A stretch of 64,000 nt of DNA from Paracrocinitomix sp040880585 (GTDB lineage: Bacteria; Bacteroidota; Bacteroidia; Flavobacteriales_D; Crocinitomicaceae), in the NCBI GenBank assembly GCA_040880585.1, contig JBBDID010000019.1, forward strand, positions 62,001 through 126,000, in the 5' to 3' direction. Position 1 is the stretch's first letter. Each line of letters opens with the position of its first letter. Below are positions 26,272-34,772 of the stretch, one piece after another. Under the pieces are notes generated by a model, which worked only from the letters and a program-made list of their open reading frames with translations, was not told the origin of the DNA and made no database searches. The translations under genes and the position numbers were made by a program.

Positions 26272-27921
26272 ATGACTGAGGAGAATAAACATATGGATGA
26301 CGCTTTTAAGCGAATGAGTGAAGAACTTAACTCTGAACAATACAAGGTTCCGTATAACGCCATGTTTTGGAATGAAGCAAAAGCAAAACTTGAAGATGAG
26401 CAGTTGGATAATGCATTTAGAAAAGCCGCTGAGAAGGTAACAGTTGTTCCCGGAGTAGAAGCGTCTTTTTCTGCTGTCAATGACGTCTTTATGGATAGCG
26501 CATTTGTTGATGCCGCAGCAGCAAAAAATGTGAAATATGATGCGTCTTATTTTCAAGATTTTTTAGCAGAAGAAGGAAATTTGTTTATGGATGAATCCTT
26601 CACAGAAGCCGCTTCAGCATCTGTAGTGGATTATTTACCCGAGTATTGGCCAGATGCAGACACTGCTTTGAAAAATGAAGGCCTTCATCATGAATACAAA
26701 TCTGCGTATTGGGATGAAGCCCGCTCCTTACTCGATCGATCAGATAGAAGAAAATTCTTCTTTAAATGGTCAGCTGTGGCTACAATACTACTCTTAATCA
26801 CCTTTACAGCACCTGCATGGCTTGAAAAGGAGAGCGCTTTAGAAATGGGTGTTTCTCAACAGATAAGTGCGCAAAATGAAATGATAATAAAGCATGGAGC
26901 AGCTGTAGAGAATGTCCTTTCAGTAAAAGATGAAAATAATGGGTTAATGATTCATGAGATAGATGTAGCAAAATCCATACAAGAAACTACTGAAATAAAA
27001 CGAAATTTCTCACAGGATTTGATTTCAACAACGATAAATGCTAATCAACAAAACACGGTACAAATTGATCCCTTGAACAGCACATTTACAGATGATCTCA
27101 CTCAAATTAATTCAACTGATGAGCTTTCGGTATTAAATTTACCTGAAATAAGTGAAGAAAAAAAATCACTTCATGATTGGGATATAACAAATGTCCGGGA
27201 TGCCCAAACCATAAAAAAATTAAAACCTACAGGCAGCCAAAAAATAGCTATGGCTATGCCGGATATTGAATTAAGTAAACCCAGATCTTATCAGGTACAT
27301 CAACTCTCTTTGATTGCTGCGGCAGGGATAGGAAATAAATGGGGAGACTTTGATTTTGTTCCAACTATGCGATCTGCTATTGGTGTTGAGTATATGGTTG
27401 CTTCGGGTAAACACTTGAAACAACTAGAGTTTGGCGGAAGCTTCATGGTCAATCACGTAAAACAAAGCAAACTGGGGTATGAAGATAGAAGTGTTGTCTA
27501 TGACTTAAGTGGTGGGCACAGTAAAAAATATTGGTCTAAACTACAGTTAAAAGATATGTTTTATGCCAATCTTAATATATTGGCAAACTACCGCCTGGCT
27601 CCTAAACATAAATTGCAAATCGGTGTTGGATTTGAGCAGTTAATTGGAGTCAGATCAAACATGTCTTTTATGAATAACAATCAAAATATTATCTCTACAA
27701 TTAATAACAACTGGGGAGTAAAAGAGGGAATAAATACAATAGATTTTAGATTTAGCCTGGGATATGAATACCAGTTCTTGCCTCAGTTTTCTGTAAGGGT
27801 GAATAGCCAGTTTGGACTCTTGGACAGAACTGATAATGATTTCTTTGGCGATCAACAAAAAGATAGCGAGATTGGGCTTACTGTAGGCTTAAAATATAAC
27901 TTTTTAAGGAGAATGAAGTGA
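26272..27921 (+). CDS. Candidate anti-sigma/envelope-spanning protein with C-terminal barrel-like domain
   Basis: 549 aa. Residues 1-160 contain four degenerate modules with a Y-x-Y/F-W-x-x-A-x-x-x-L core (e.g. YNAMFWNEAKAKL, YKSAYWDEARSLL). One transmembrane helix lies at about 163-183 (ATILLLITFTAPAW). A low-complexity linker of about 140 residues follows, then beta-rich sequence from about 340 (HLKQLEFGGSFMV, YRLAPKHKLQIGVGFEQL) ending IGLTVGLKYNFLRRMK, similar to a porin-like barrel. It may couple the sigma factor at the inner membrane to an outer-membrane domain. The family is not one I can name. Confidence 0.5.
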   Translation: MTEENKHMDDAFKRMSEELNSEQYKVPYNAMFWNEAKAKLEDEQLDNAFRKAAEKVTVVPGVEASFSAVNDVFMDSAFVDAAAAKNVKYDASYFQDFLAEEGNLFMDESFTEAASASVVDYLPEYWPDADTALKNEGLHHEYKSAYWDEARSLLDRSDRRKFFFKWSAVATILLLITFTAPAWLEKESALEMGVSQQISAQNEMIIKHGAAVENVLSVKDENNGLMIHEIDVAKSIQETTEIKRNFSQDLISTTINANQQNTVQIDPLNSTFTDDLTQINSTDELSVLNLPEISEEKKSLHDWDITNVRDAQTIKKLKPTGSQKIAMAMPDIELSKPRSYQVHQLSLIAAAGIGNKWGDFDFVPTMRSAIGVEYMVASGKHLKQLEFGGSFMVNHVKQSKLGYEDRSVVYDLSGGHSKKYWSKLQLKDMFYANLNILANYRLAPKHKLQIGVGFEQLIGVRSNMSFMNNNQNIISTINNNWGVKEGINTIDFRFSLGYEYQFLPQFSVRVNSQFGLLDRTDNDFFGDQQKDSEIGLTVGLKYNFLRRMK

Positions 27922-28982
27922 TGGGAAAATACAAAATATTGATATTGCTGATAATGGGCTTGCTAGTCGCTGCCTGTAAAAAAGAACCTCTTCCTGATTT
28001 GCCTGAAGAAAATGAACCTTACTATTCTGTAAAAGGATATATAGATGGAGAATTTATTAATCTAAACGTAGGACAAGAAGGCAATTTTATGAGTAAAGGG
28101 GTGACAGAAAATAATGGGATCAAATCCTATTATGGTCAGGTGGTGTCCCCTTCAAATGACCTCATCATTAAAATTGAGTTTACTGTGCCGGAAAAATCTT
28201 ATACTGCCCAAGGAGTAGATCCTTTTAAACAAAATAGCATTGACTTTCTGGTGCATGAACCCGGCTGTAAAATGTTTGATTTTGGAAGTAATATTCTTCA
28301 AAGTAATTACGTGTATATTCAAGATGAAAACGGAAGCTTTCAACAAACCAATGAAGTTAATTTTAGTGAATACGGGAAACAAAATATCACCATGAAACTG
28401 GCAAACTTAAGTCAGGAAACCTATGATATCCCTATTTATTATGGATTCAAAAATGAACAGTTGAATGCCGGTTTTTCTGCTTATGCATCAGCAGACACAA
28501 CTTTTTTTGTAGCGTATGACCAAGACTTAAAACACCAGTGGTTTCTTGACGGTGATCTCATAAGTGAAGAAGCCGAATTCAAAAAAATTATTGGAATTGG
28601 AGTTCATAAAATAGAGCATGTTATTACAGATAATTATGGCAATCAAGCTAATGAAGTGTCCCTTTTACGAATTACAGACTTTGTGTTGGATTGGAAAATG
28701 AATATTTTAGACTGTCAGGGGACAACAGCTCCTCCTAACAATTACGGTAGAGTTATCGTAACAGCAATTATAGATGGACAAGAATATAAGTCAGACCGGG
28801 TCACCAAAAATAAGGAACATAATTTTACTGTCAGCAATGTTAGTTTTGTTGGGAACTCAACATCAAATCCAGATTGGGCAGTCTTTGATTTTGATTTTGA
28901 ATCCGTTCTGAGCAATCAAAACGATTCTGATTCCTTATCTTTGACACTGATGTCCGGCACATTTAATATTGGGCTTAAATAA
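27921..28982 (+). CDS. Surface lipoprotein with PKD-like region
   Basis: 353 aa from ATG 27921, which overlaps the previous stop by one base (TGATG); a GTG one codon earlier is possible. The lipoprotein signal ends VAAC with acidic-rich residues soon after (PEENEP), which in Bacteroidota can direct export to the cell surface. The middle (QWFLDGDLISEEAEFKK, VHKIEHVITDNYGNQAN) resembles a PKD/immunoglobulin-like fold. Function unknown; third gene of the sigma operon. Confidence 0.6.
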   Translation: MGKYKILILLIMGLLVAACKKEPLPDLPEENEPYYSVKGYIDGEFINLNVGQEGNFMSKGVTENNGIKSYYGQVVSPSNDLIIKIEFTVPEKSYTAQGVDPFKQNSIDFLVHEPGCKMFDFGSNILQSNYVYIQDENGSFQQTNEVNFSEYGKQNITMKLANLSQETYDIPIYYGFKNEQLNAGFSAYASADTTFFVAYDQDLKHQWFLDGDLISEEAEFKKIIGIGVHKIEHVITDNYGNQANEVSLLRITDFVLDWKMNILDCQGTTAPPNNYGRVIVTAIIDGQEYKSDRVTKNKEHNFTVSNVSFVGNSTSNPDWAVFDFDFESVLSNQNDSDSLSLTLMSGTFNIGLK

Positions 28983-28995
28983 AATAAATCGTATA

Positions 28996-30090
28996 ATGAA
29001 ATTTTCAACCACCTTATTATTTGTGATGACAGTCGTTTTAGGAACGGCTCAAATTACTATTACACCTCTTGATTTTGCTGCACCTGGCGACACAGTCATG
29101 ATGAGTACTTCAGATGAAACAACACTTGATTTGGTAACAACAGGAGCGGGTGCCAGTTGGGATTTTTCAATGGTCGCTATTTCTGCTCAGGCCATTGACA
29201 CTTTTTATGATGTTTCAGATGCCGAATGGACGTATCAGTTTATGTTTAACAATTCATGGGACAACCCCGACCATATGTCTGACTATTACCGACCCTGGGT
29301 GGGAATTGATTTTAGTGCCGCTCAACAGTTTGGGATAGATGTGGATACTCCTATTCGTTTTACAGATGTCGATACAAATAGAGTGGAGAACACAGGAATT
29401 GGGATGTATGTGAATGGCTATTCCATTCCTGCAAAATCTGACACCATTGACAATCACTATTTTTTACCCATGAACTATGGGGATTCGTGGACTTCACGAT
29501 CTTATACAAACGTTGATTTGAATCCGGCGTTCAATGGTATTTTCAGAAGATACCAACAACGTTACTCAATTGTAGACGGATGGGGTCAAATCACCACTCC
29601 TTTTGGTACTTTTGACGCCATTCGGGTGAAATCGCTAGTCGTAGTACAAGATTCTGTATATGCTGACTTCGGCTTTGGAGGAGACTGGTATGAAATGCCA
29701 ACTCCTGATCAGGTAGAATATGATTGGTTCACAAATGGTCAAAAAACTCCTATTTTTTCTGTCATCACACAAGATGCAGGCGGAAGTGAAACCATTACAT
29801 CTGTGAAATTCAAAGATAAAAAGAGATACTTTGCTTCTGTAGATGATCTCTCATCTGAAGAAACGGTAGTTTTTCCAAATCCTGCACAAACAGAAATTAA
29901 AATGGAGTTTGCTACTGAAATTAATATCCTGAGGGTTTACGATTTAAGTGGTGCGCTGCTCATTGAAAAACAACTGCAGCAATCAAAAACAACAACACTA
30001 AACGTTTCCCACCTTCAAAACGGACAGTATATGTATACCGCTACCGGAGATACTCACCAACTCAACGGTCAATTTACAGTAAGCCATTAG
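28996..30090 (+). CDS. T9SS-sorted secreted protein
   Basis: About 364 aa from the ATG at 28996 (MKFSTTLLFV, a signal peptide to about residue 19). The last 75 residues are a type A sorting domain: VVFPNPAQTEI, ILRVYDLSGALLIEKQL, then a Gly-X-Y motif (NGQYMYTA) and a final strand. The mature domain before it is beta-rich (VYVNGYSIPAK type) with no recognised enzyme motif. It closes the four-gene sigma operon, 13 bases after the lipoprotein. Confidence 0.75.
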   Translation: MKFSTTLLFVMTVVLGTAQITITPLDFAAPGDTVMMSTSDETTLDLVTTGAGASWDFSMVAISAQAIDTFYDVSDAEWTYQFMFNNSWDNPDHMSDYYRPWVGIDFSAAQQFGIDVDTPIRFTDVDTNRVENTGIGMYVNGYSIPAKSDTIDNHYFLPMNYGDSWTSRSYTNVDLNPAFNGIFRRYQQRYSIVDGWGQITTPFGTFDAIRVKSLVVVQDSVYADFGFGGDWYEMPTPDQVEYDWFTNGQKTPIFSVITQDAGGSETITSVKFKDKKRYFASVDDLSSEETVVFPNPAQTEIKMEFATEINILRVYDLSGALLIEKQLQQSKTTTLNVSHLQNGQYMYTATGDTHQLNGQFTVSH

Positions 30091-30099
30091 TAATTTCTT

Positions 30100-30956
30100 G
30101 TTGTCAGCAACGTCTTATGTCTAGCGTCTAGTCTAGCATCTAAAATCTAGATTAAATCTAAAGTCTAGAACCTTATGTCTTATTTGTCTTTCGTCTTATT
30201 GTCCAGTGTCTAAAATCTAAAGTCTTTCATCTTTCGTCTACCGTCTACCGTCTACCGTCTACCGTCTACCGTCTACCGTCTACCGTCTAGTGTCTAGTGT
30301 CTAGCATCTAAAGTCTAGAATCTTATGTCTAACATCTAAAATCTTCCCGTCTTGGCTCTTGGCTCTTGAATCTTGTACATCCCTGATTAGAGTTGACCGT
30401 TTAGTGTCTAGTGTCTAGCGTCTAGCATCTAAAGTCTAGCATCTAAAGTCTAGAACCTTATGTCTTATTTGTCTTTCGTCTTATTGTCCAGTGTCTAAAA
30501 TCTAAAGTCTTTCGTCTTTCGTCTACCGTCTACCGTCTACCGTCTACCGTCTACCGTCTAGTGTTTAGCGTCTAGCATCTAAAGTCTAGCATCTAAAATC
30601 TTCCCGTTTTATGTCTTGGCTCTTGGCTCTTGAATCTAAAGTCTTTCGTCTTATGTCTAGCGTCTAGCATCTAAAGTCTAGCATCTAAAATCTTCCCGTT
30701 TTATGTCTTGGCNNNNNNNNNNNNNNNNNNNNNNNNNNNNNNNNNNNNNNNNNNNNNNNNNNNNNNNNNNNNNNNNNNNNNNNNNNNNNNNNNNNNNNNN
30801 NNNNNNNNNNNNTCTTGGCTCTTGAATCTAAAGTCTAAAGTCTTTCGTCTTATATCTAGTGTCTAAAGTCTAGCGTCTAAAATCTAAAGTCTTATGTCTT
30901 ATGTCTAGCGTCTAACATCTAGCGTCTAGAATCTAAAGTCTAGCGTCTAAAATCTA
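30100..30956. repeat. Heptad-repeat intergenic DNA
   Basis: Almost the entire 860 bases is built from 7-base words of the form GTCTNNN (tctaaag, tctagcg, tctacc and so on). It contains seven exact CCGTCTA copies at 30241-30289, five at 30526-30560, and an 82-base block at 30164-30245 that recurs at 30449-30530 with one difference. No reading frame of note; no gene is seen here. The stretch contains a scaffold gap. Confidence 0.85.
30713..30812. other. Scaffold gap (100 N) in heptad DNA
   Basis: Exactly 100 N inside the heptad array; the array is likely longer than shown. Confidence 0.95.
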
Positions 30957-30961
30957 ATGAC

Positions 30962-30969
30962 TAACTTTG
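30962..30969 (+). promoter_or_regulatory. -7 box of rnpB
   Basis: TAACTTTG, matching TAnnTTTG, 14 bases before the 5' helix of RNase P RNA. It emerges directly from the heptad DNA, so the -33 region is made of repeat sequence. Confidence 0.5.
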
Positions 30970-30983
30970 TAAAGAATAAAAAA

Positions 30984-31342
30984 GCAAACCGGCTTGTCGC
31001 TGTCCGTTTCGGCGGAGAGAGGAAAGTCCGGGCAGCACAGGGCATCATGCTTCCTAACGGGAAGGTCTCGCTTAGCGCGGGAACAGACAGTGCCACAGAA
31101 AATAAACTACCATGCTTGCGTGGAAAAGGTGAAAAGGTGGGGTAAGAGCCCACCGTCCCGGCGGTGACGTTCGGGAGCGAGGTAAACCTCATGAGCTGAA
31201 ATATCACGTACACCGGCGCTTTAAGGTCGGCTCGGCCAAGCCGGCGGGTGGATAGATTGACTTTGACAGTGATGTCAGAGCTAGATAAATGACAGGCGTC
31301 AGCTCTTTTTGGAGCTGAACAGAACCCGGCTTATAGGTTTGC
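30984..31342 (+). ncRNA. rnpB: RNase P RNA, bacterial class A
   Basis: The catalytic RNA that cuts tRNA 5' leaders. P1 is formed by gcaaacc (30984) and ggtttgc (31336-31342). The universal 5' core GAGAGGAAAGTCCGGGC and the 3' core ACAGAACCCGGCTTAT are both present and would form P4. A T-run follows P1 and may act as a terminator. Confidence 0.96.
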
Positions 31343-31404
31343 TTTTTTATTCTTTCTTTTCTTGAAGTATGGAATCGTTATCTTTGCCCCTCAAATGAGT
31401 TGAA

Positions 31405-31953
31405 ATGGCCAAAAAAGAAACACAGAAAAGCAAAAAAATAAAAGAGATTTTACTGGGTTTGGCCTCGAAAGAAGAGAATAAACAGATCGAGGTTGTAAAA
31501 TCCTTAAAACTGCATGGAGATGAGACCGTTCTGGAGCCACTGATACAATTGTGGATCGCTACAGGATCGACACAGATCAAATCCGAAATTGAAGACTTGT
31601 TGAACACCATTAAATCTACCAAGGTTCCCGAAAAACTGATTGCTTGCCTGAACAATCCTTCATTTAGCTCTGCCCGCCAAATGATGCTGGCTTCTATATG
31701 GAATTCAGGCCTGGATTATCGGCCTTATCTGGGAGATATTGCCACGGCAACTGTGCAAGGTGATTTTATGGATGTCATGGAATGTATCACCATTCTTGAA
31801 AATATTGAGGGGCAGTTAAATGAAGAAGAGATCATGGATGCACTTTTGGTGTTTAAAACCTATTTGGTGGATAAAAAAGATGAAGAAGGGCCTAAAGTAC
31901 AATTGATCAAAGAAATGGTTATATCACTACAAGAGTTGAACGATAACGTCTAG
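31405..31953 (+). CDS. Conserved HEAT-like protein of unknown function
   Basis: 182 aa, no signal peptide. It looks all-helical, with repeated units resembling HEAT repeats (EVVKSLKLHGDETVLEPLIQLW, VPEKLIACLNNPSFSSARQ). Such short HEAT proteins are common in Bacteroidota beside rnpB or trmB-like genes, probably as scaffolds. Its TAG stop lies inside the left end of a MITE-like element, so that element fixes the end of the protein. Confidence 0.6.
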   Translation: MAKKETQKSKKIKEILLGLASKEENKQIEVVKSLKLHGDETVLEPLIQLWIATGSTQIKSEIEDLLNTIKSTKVPEKLIACLNNPSFSSARQMMLASIWNSGLDYRPYLGDIATATVQGDFMDVMECITILENIEGQLNEEEIMDALLVFKTYLVDKKDEEGPKVQLIKEMVISLQELNDNV

Positions 31954-32114
31954 TGTAGTGATTGGTAAGAAAGGTAACTAAATTTTGCGATTATTTTTAC
32001 TTTAGGTAAGGCAAAATTTGCAAGCATAGCTATAGTTACGGTTAAGAATTTTAACGCAGCATAAAGAAAAAAGGGTGAAAAATTAGTTGACTTTTTTAGT
32101 AATCACCACACTAG
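31950..32114. mobile_element. MITE-like element with 14-bp terminal inverted repeats
   Basis: Arms ctagtgtagtgatt (31950-31963) and aatcaccacactag (32101-32114) match 13 of 14, and the next 15 bases also match at about 10 positions. The 165-base element has no reading frame. The same end sequence, aatcaccacactag, occurs alone at 6463-6480. The left arm supplies the stop of the upstream gene, and the right arm ends 2 bases before the trmB ATG. Confidence 0.55.
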
Positions 32115-32116
32115 GT

Positions 32117-32806
32117 ATGGCAAAGAAAAAATTAATGCGATTTTCAGACTTGAAAAGCATGGATTTTGTGTTTGAGCCGGAGGTGCGTTCGCTCATCTCT
32201 GAAGATTTTTACTTGAAAGGGAAATGGCGCAAAAAAATATTTAAAAATCAAAATCCCGTTGTGTTGGAATTGGGCTGCGGAAAAGGAGAGTATGCCGTGG
32301 GTTTAGCAAAAAAATATCCCGATAAAAACTTTATTGGGGTTGATATTAAGGGTGCGCGATTGTGGCATGGGGCCAACACCGTGCGTGAGGATGGAATGAA
32401 AAATGTAGCCTTTTTACGCAGCCGGGTTGATTTTATAGACCGGCTTTTTTCAACCGAAGAAGTGGATGAAATTTGGCTCACTTTTTCTGATCCACAACCT
32501 AAAAAACCTAATAAACGCTTATCGTCAAGAGTTTTTGTAGAACGGTATTTGAATTTCCTGAAAAAAGGAGGAATCGTACACCTCAAAACAGATAATTCAT
32601 GGCTTTTTGCTTCAACACTTGAACAAATTGAGTTATACGATTATGAATTGATCCAAAAAACATGGAATCTCTACGGTGAAATAATCAATGATTTGGATGC
32701 TGATACCCGGGAAATTTTATCCATCCGTACCCATTATGAACATATTTTTTCAGAAAAAGGCTTCGATATTAAGTATGTGAAGTTTAGAATAAACAAACTG
32801 GAATAA
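32117..32806 (+). CDS. trmB: tRNA (guanine-N7)-methyltransferase
   Basis: SAM-dependent enzyme making m7G46 in tRNA. Motifs: LELGCGKGEYAVGLA (SAM loop) near residue 50, FIGVDIKGARLWHGA, and LTFSDPQPKKPNKR, the TrmB hallmark. I use ATG 32117 (MAKKKLMRFSD), giving 229 aa; the frame continues upstream only through the MITE-like element. Confidence 0.94.
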   Translation: MAKKKLMRFSDLKSMDFVFEPEVRSLISEDFYLKGKWRKKIFKNQNPVVLELGCGKGEYAVGLAKKYPDKNFIGVDIKGARLWHGANTVREDGMKNVAFLRSRVDFIDRLFSTEEVDEIWLTFSDPQPKKPNKRLSSRVFVERYLNFLKKGGIVHLKTDNSWLFASTLEQIELYDYELIQKTWNLYGEIINDLDADTREILSIRTHYEHIFSEKGFDIKYVKFRINKLE

Positions 32807-32951
32807 AACGTCTTACAAAAAAAAATTACCTTTTTTAACACAAAACCGTCTATTTTTTACTATATTCAAAGCAACGCTACCTACTTGACAAACGTCACTA
32901 AATTGGAAAAACTTTTGATCTGGAACAGGTCATTCAAATTTAAGTAGTAAG

Positions 32952-33482
32952 ATGAGATTAGCCAAATTTTACAGAGAAGGAGAGCTTTCATCCATTCGTA
33001 TGTCGAATGAAGTGGAGGCAGTAAATGAGGTGAAAGGCCTGTTTTTTATAGAGCAGTTGATTGAAGAAGGCATTTTACTTGAACTTAAAGGATCAAATAA
33101 AAATCGTTTGAGCACGGCAGATGAAGTGCGTCTGGATTTTGACCTTATTTATTCTAAAAAAGAATTGCTTAAAAAAGCGCACTTTAGCGGAAAAAAACTC
33201 GTTGACTCTGCAAAAGTAAATACAGAATTTTCTATAGAGACGATTTTGAGTATTAAAAATGAGCAGCGACATGTGAGTGCCATTTTTAGAAATTTCGTAG
33301 TGTTGCAGCCTAGGTTTGCGTGCTTTAACCGCTCAAAAGAACCCATGCTGTTCGCTAGTTTGCGAAATGACAACTATTACCTGCTCAATCCAGAGATGTC
33401 TCAAAATAATCGATCGTTATTAACATCATTCAAAAATTGGATCAAAAACAAGATTTCTTTCAAAACGTCTTCCAGGTCGTAG
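32952..33482 (+). CDS. Hypothetical protein
   Basis: 176 aa without signal peptide or membrane segment. It is rich in Lys/Glu/Leu with mixed alpha/beta character (RLAKFYREGELSSIRMSN, FASLRNDNYYLLNPEM). I do not recognise it. It overlaps the next gene by 46 bases in another frame, so either the coupling is real or one end is misplaced. Confidence 0.45.
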   Translation: MRLAKFYREGELSSIRMSNEVEAVNEVKGLFFIEQLIEEGILLELKGSNKNRLSTADEVRLDFDLIYSKKELLKKAHFSGKKLVDSAKVNTEFSIETILSIKNEQRHVSAIFRNFVVLQPRFACFNRSKEPMLFASLRNDNYYLLNPEMSQNNRSLLTSFKNWIKNKISFKTSSRS

Positions 33483-33778
33483 AACTCATTCCCAAAGGGC
33501 GTGTGACTTCTTATGGCGCTATTGCCAAATATTTGGGGGCAACTCGCTCCAGTCGCCTGGTAGGGTGGGCAATGAACGCCTCTCATAAACATCAAATCAA
33601 TATTCCGGCACACCGGGTCGTCAATCGAAATGGTTTACTCACCGGAAAAATGCATTTTCCAACTGATACCACCATGCAAGAAAGGCTAGAAGCTGAAGGA
33701 ATTAAAGTAGTTGATGATCAAATCCAGAATTTCCAACAACATTTTTGGGATCCCTCCCTGGAAATTAATTTTGATTAA
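33437..33778 (+). CDS. MGMT-family alkyltransferase-like protein (ATL)
   Basis: 113 aa. The fold signature VVELIPKGRVTSYGAIAKYLG is followed by LVGWAMNAS and IPAHRVVNRNG. The active-site Cys of O6-alkylguanine transferases (PCHRV) is Ala58 here (PAHRV), so it cannot take the alkyl group. ATL proteins instead bind O6-alkylguanine and recruit nucleotide excision repair. I start at TTG 33437, whose N-terminus (MDQKQDFFQNVFQVV) matches the family; it overlaps the preceding gene. Confidence 0.85.
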   Translation: MDQKQDFFQNVFQVVELIPKGRVTSYGAIAKYLGATRSSRLVGWAMNASHKHQINIPAHRVVNRNGLLTGKMHFPTDTTMQERLEAEGIKVVDDQIQNFQQHFWDPSLEINFD

Positions 33779-33829
33779 ACTTTCCGGATGATCAAATTAG
33801 AAAACGAACGCTGGTGCTTGAATTTTTTG

Positions 33830-33970
33830 TTACTTTTTTGTGTTGTACACTGAGCCGGAAATCGAGCATTCGAGATTGTAGTCGAGACTGAATGCCCCCA
33901 CTGAGCCGCCCACTGAGCCGGAAGTCGAGCGTAGTCGAGACTGAAGCCGAAATCCAACACAAAAAAGTAA
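33830..33970. mobile_element. Inverted-repeat element with 16-bp perfect arms
   Basis: ttacttttttgtgttg (33830-33845) and its exact complement at 33955-33970 enclose 109 bases made of gagccggaagtcgagc-type repeats. No coding frame. It lies downstream of the ATL gene, in a 361-base stretch without genes. Confidence 0.6.
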
Positions 33971-33991
33971 GTAAAAAAAAGAATCAAATTC

Positions 33992-34090
33992 ATTATTGTC
34001 CGGTGGAAATTTAAAAAGTTAGAAAAACCATCCCTAGCGATTCTTTCCCCTTCCGTCAACTGGCGGATCACTTGATAATACTAAGGTCAA
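33992..34090. repeat. Dispersed repeat, copy A
   Basis: Begins attattgtccggtgg, contains a stem-forming ccgtcaactggcgg and ends cttgataatactaaggtcaa. A second copy lies at 63506-63613. Confidence 0.65.
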
Positions 34091-34139
34091 GCCATTTCAC
34101 TCCCTTTAGGGAGGGGAAATGAAATGGCGGGAATGGGAG

Positions 34140-34631
34140 TCATGAAGAAGAGCTGGCTTTATTACATTTTATTCGTTCTGTCACTTTGAATTTATCTTTC
34201 TCAGCGGTAGAGTAATATAATTTATCAACGTAGCATTCACATTGTCCATTCGATAGAGTGAAATTGATAATTCTTGGACCTTCCATCCAATTTCCCCGTC
34301 CCCAATTTGTCACTTTAAATCCTATTGATTTCAATGAATCAACAAGGACTAATTTTTCATATTTATCTGAAGCGACAGAGTCCAAAACTGGATATAGATC
34401 AATAAATTCAATGTCTTGTGTTGTACAAATGCCAAGCATTAATGAGTCAATATAATTTCGCTTAACTTCTTTGTAATTCCATCCACTTTCAGTGGTATCA
34501 CGATCTAATTCTTGAGTTTTTGATTCGTTTTCAATTCCGTTATGGTTTTCAGGCGATTCTTCCTTTTTAGTCTGGCTGTCACAATTCCATAGAACCAAAA
34601 AAATTATTGCCGCTATAATTATTTGTCTCAT
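34140..34631 (-). CDS. Hypothetical lipoprotein
   Basis: 163 aa from ATG 34631; the N-terminus MRQIIIAAIIFLVLWNC looks like a lipoprotein signal with Cys17. The mature part opens with a Glu/Asn-rich linker and then a compact domain (IDLYPVLDSVASDKYEKLVLVDS, GRGNWMEGPRIINF) with paired Cys at CECY. Not recognised. A longer frame upstream looks unlike a signal. It is read in the same direction as the cassette-like gene after it in coordinate order, but is not bracketed by the inverted repeats. Confidence 0.5.
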   Translation of the reverse strand: MRQIIIAAIIFLVLWNCDSQTKKEESPENHNGIENESKTQELDRDTTESGWNYKEVKRNYIDSLMLGICTTQDIEFIDLYPVLDSVASDKYEKLVLVDSLKSIGFKVTNWGRGNWMEGPRIINFTLSNGQCECYVDKLYYSTAEKDKFKVTERIKCNKASSSS

Positions 34632-34772
34632 TGTCGTTTTGTAGCTTATGGGTAATGGACAAGGATAAGCATTGTGCAGGATTTCGTAGCAATACACTGT
34701 CCGTCCACCGCAAAGTTTCTTAGAAGTAAAAATGCTAAATTTTAGGCGTTAAGCCCACATTACGCTTATACA

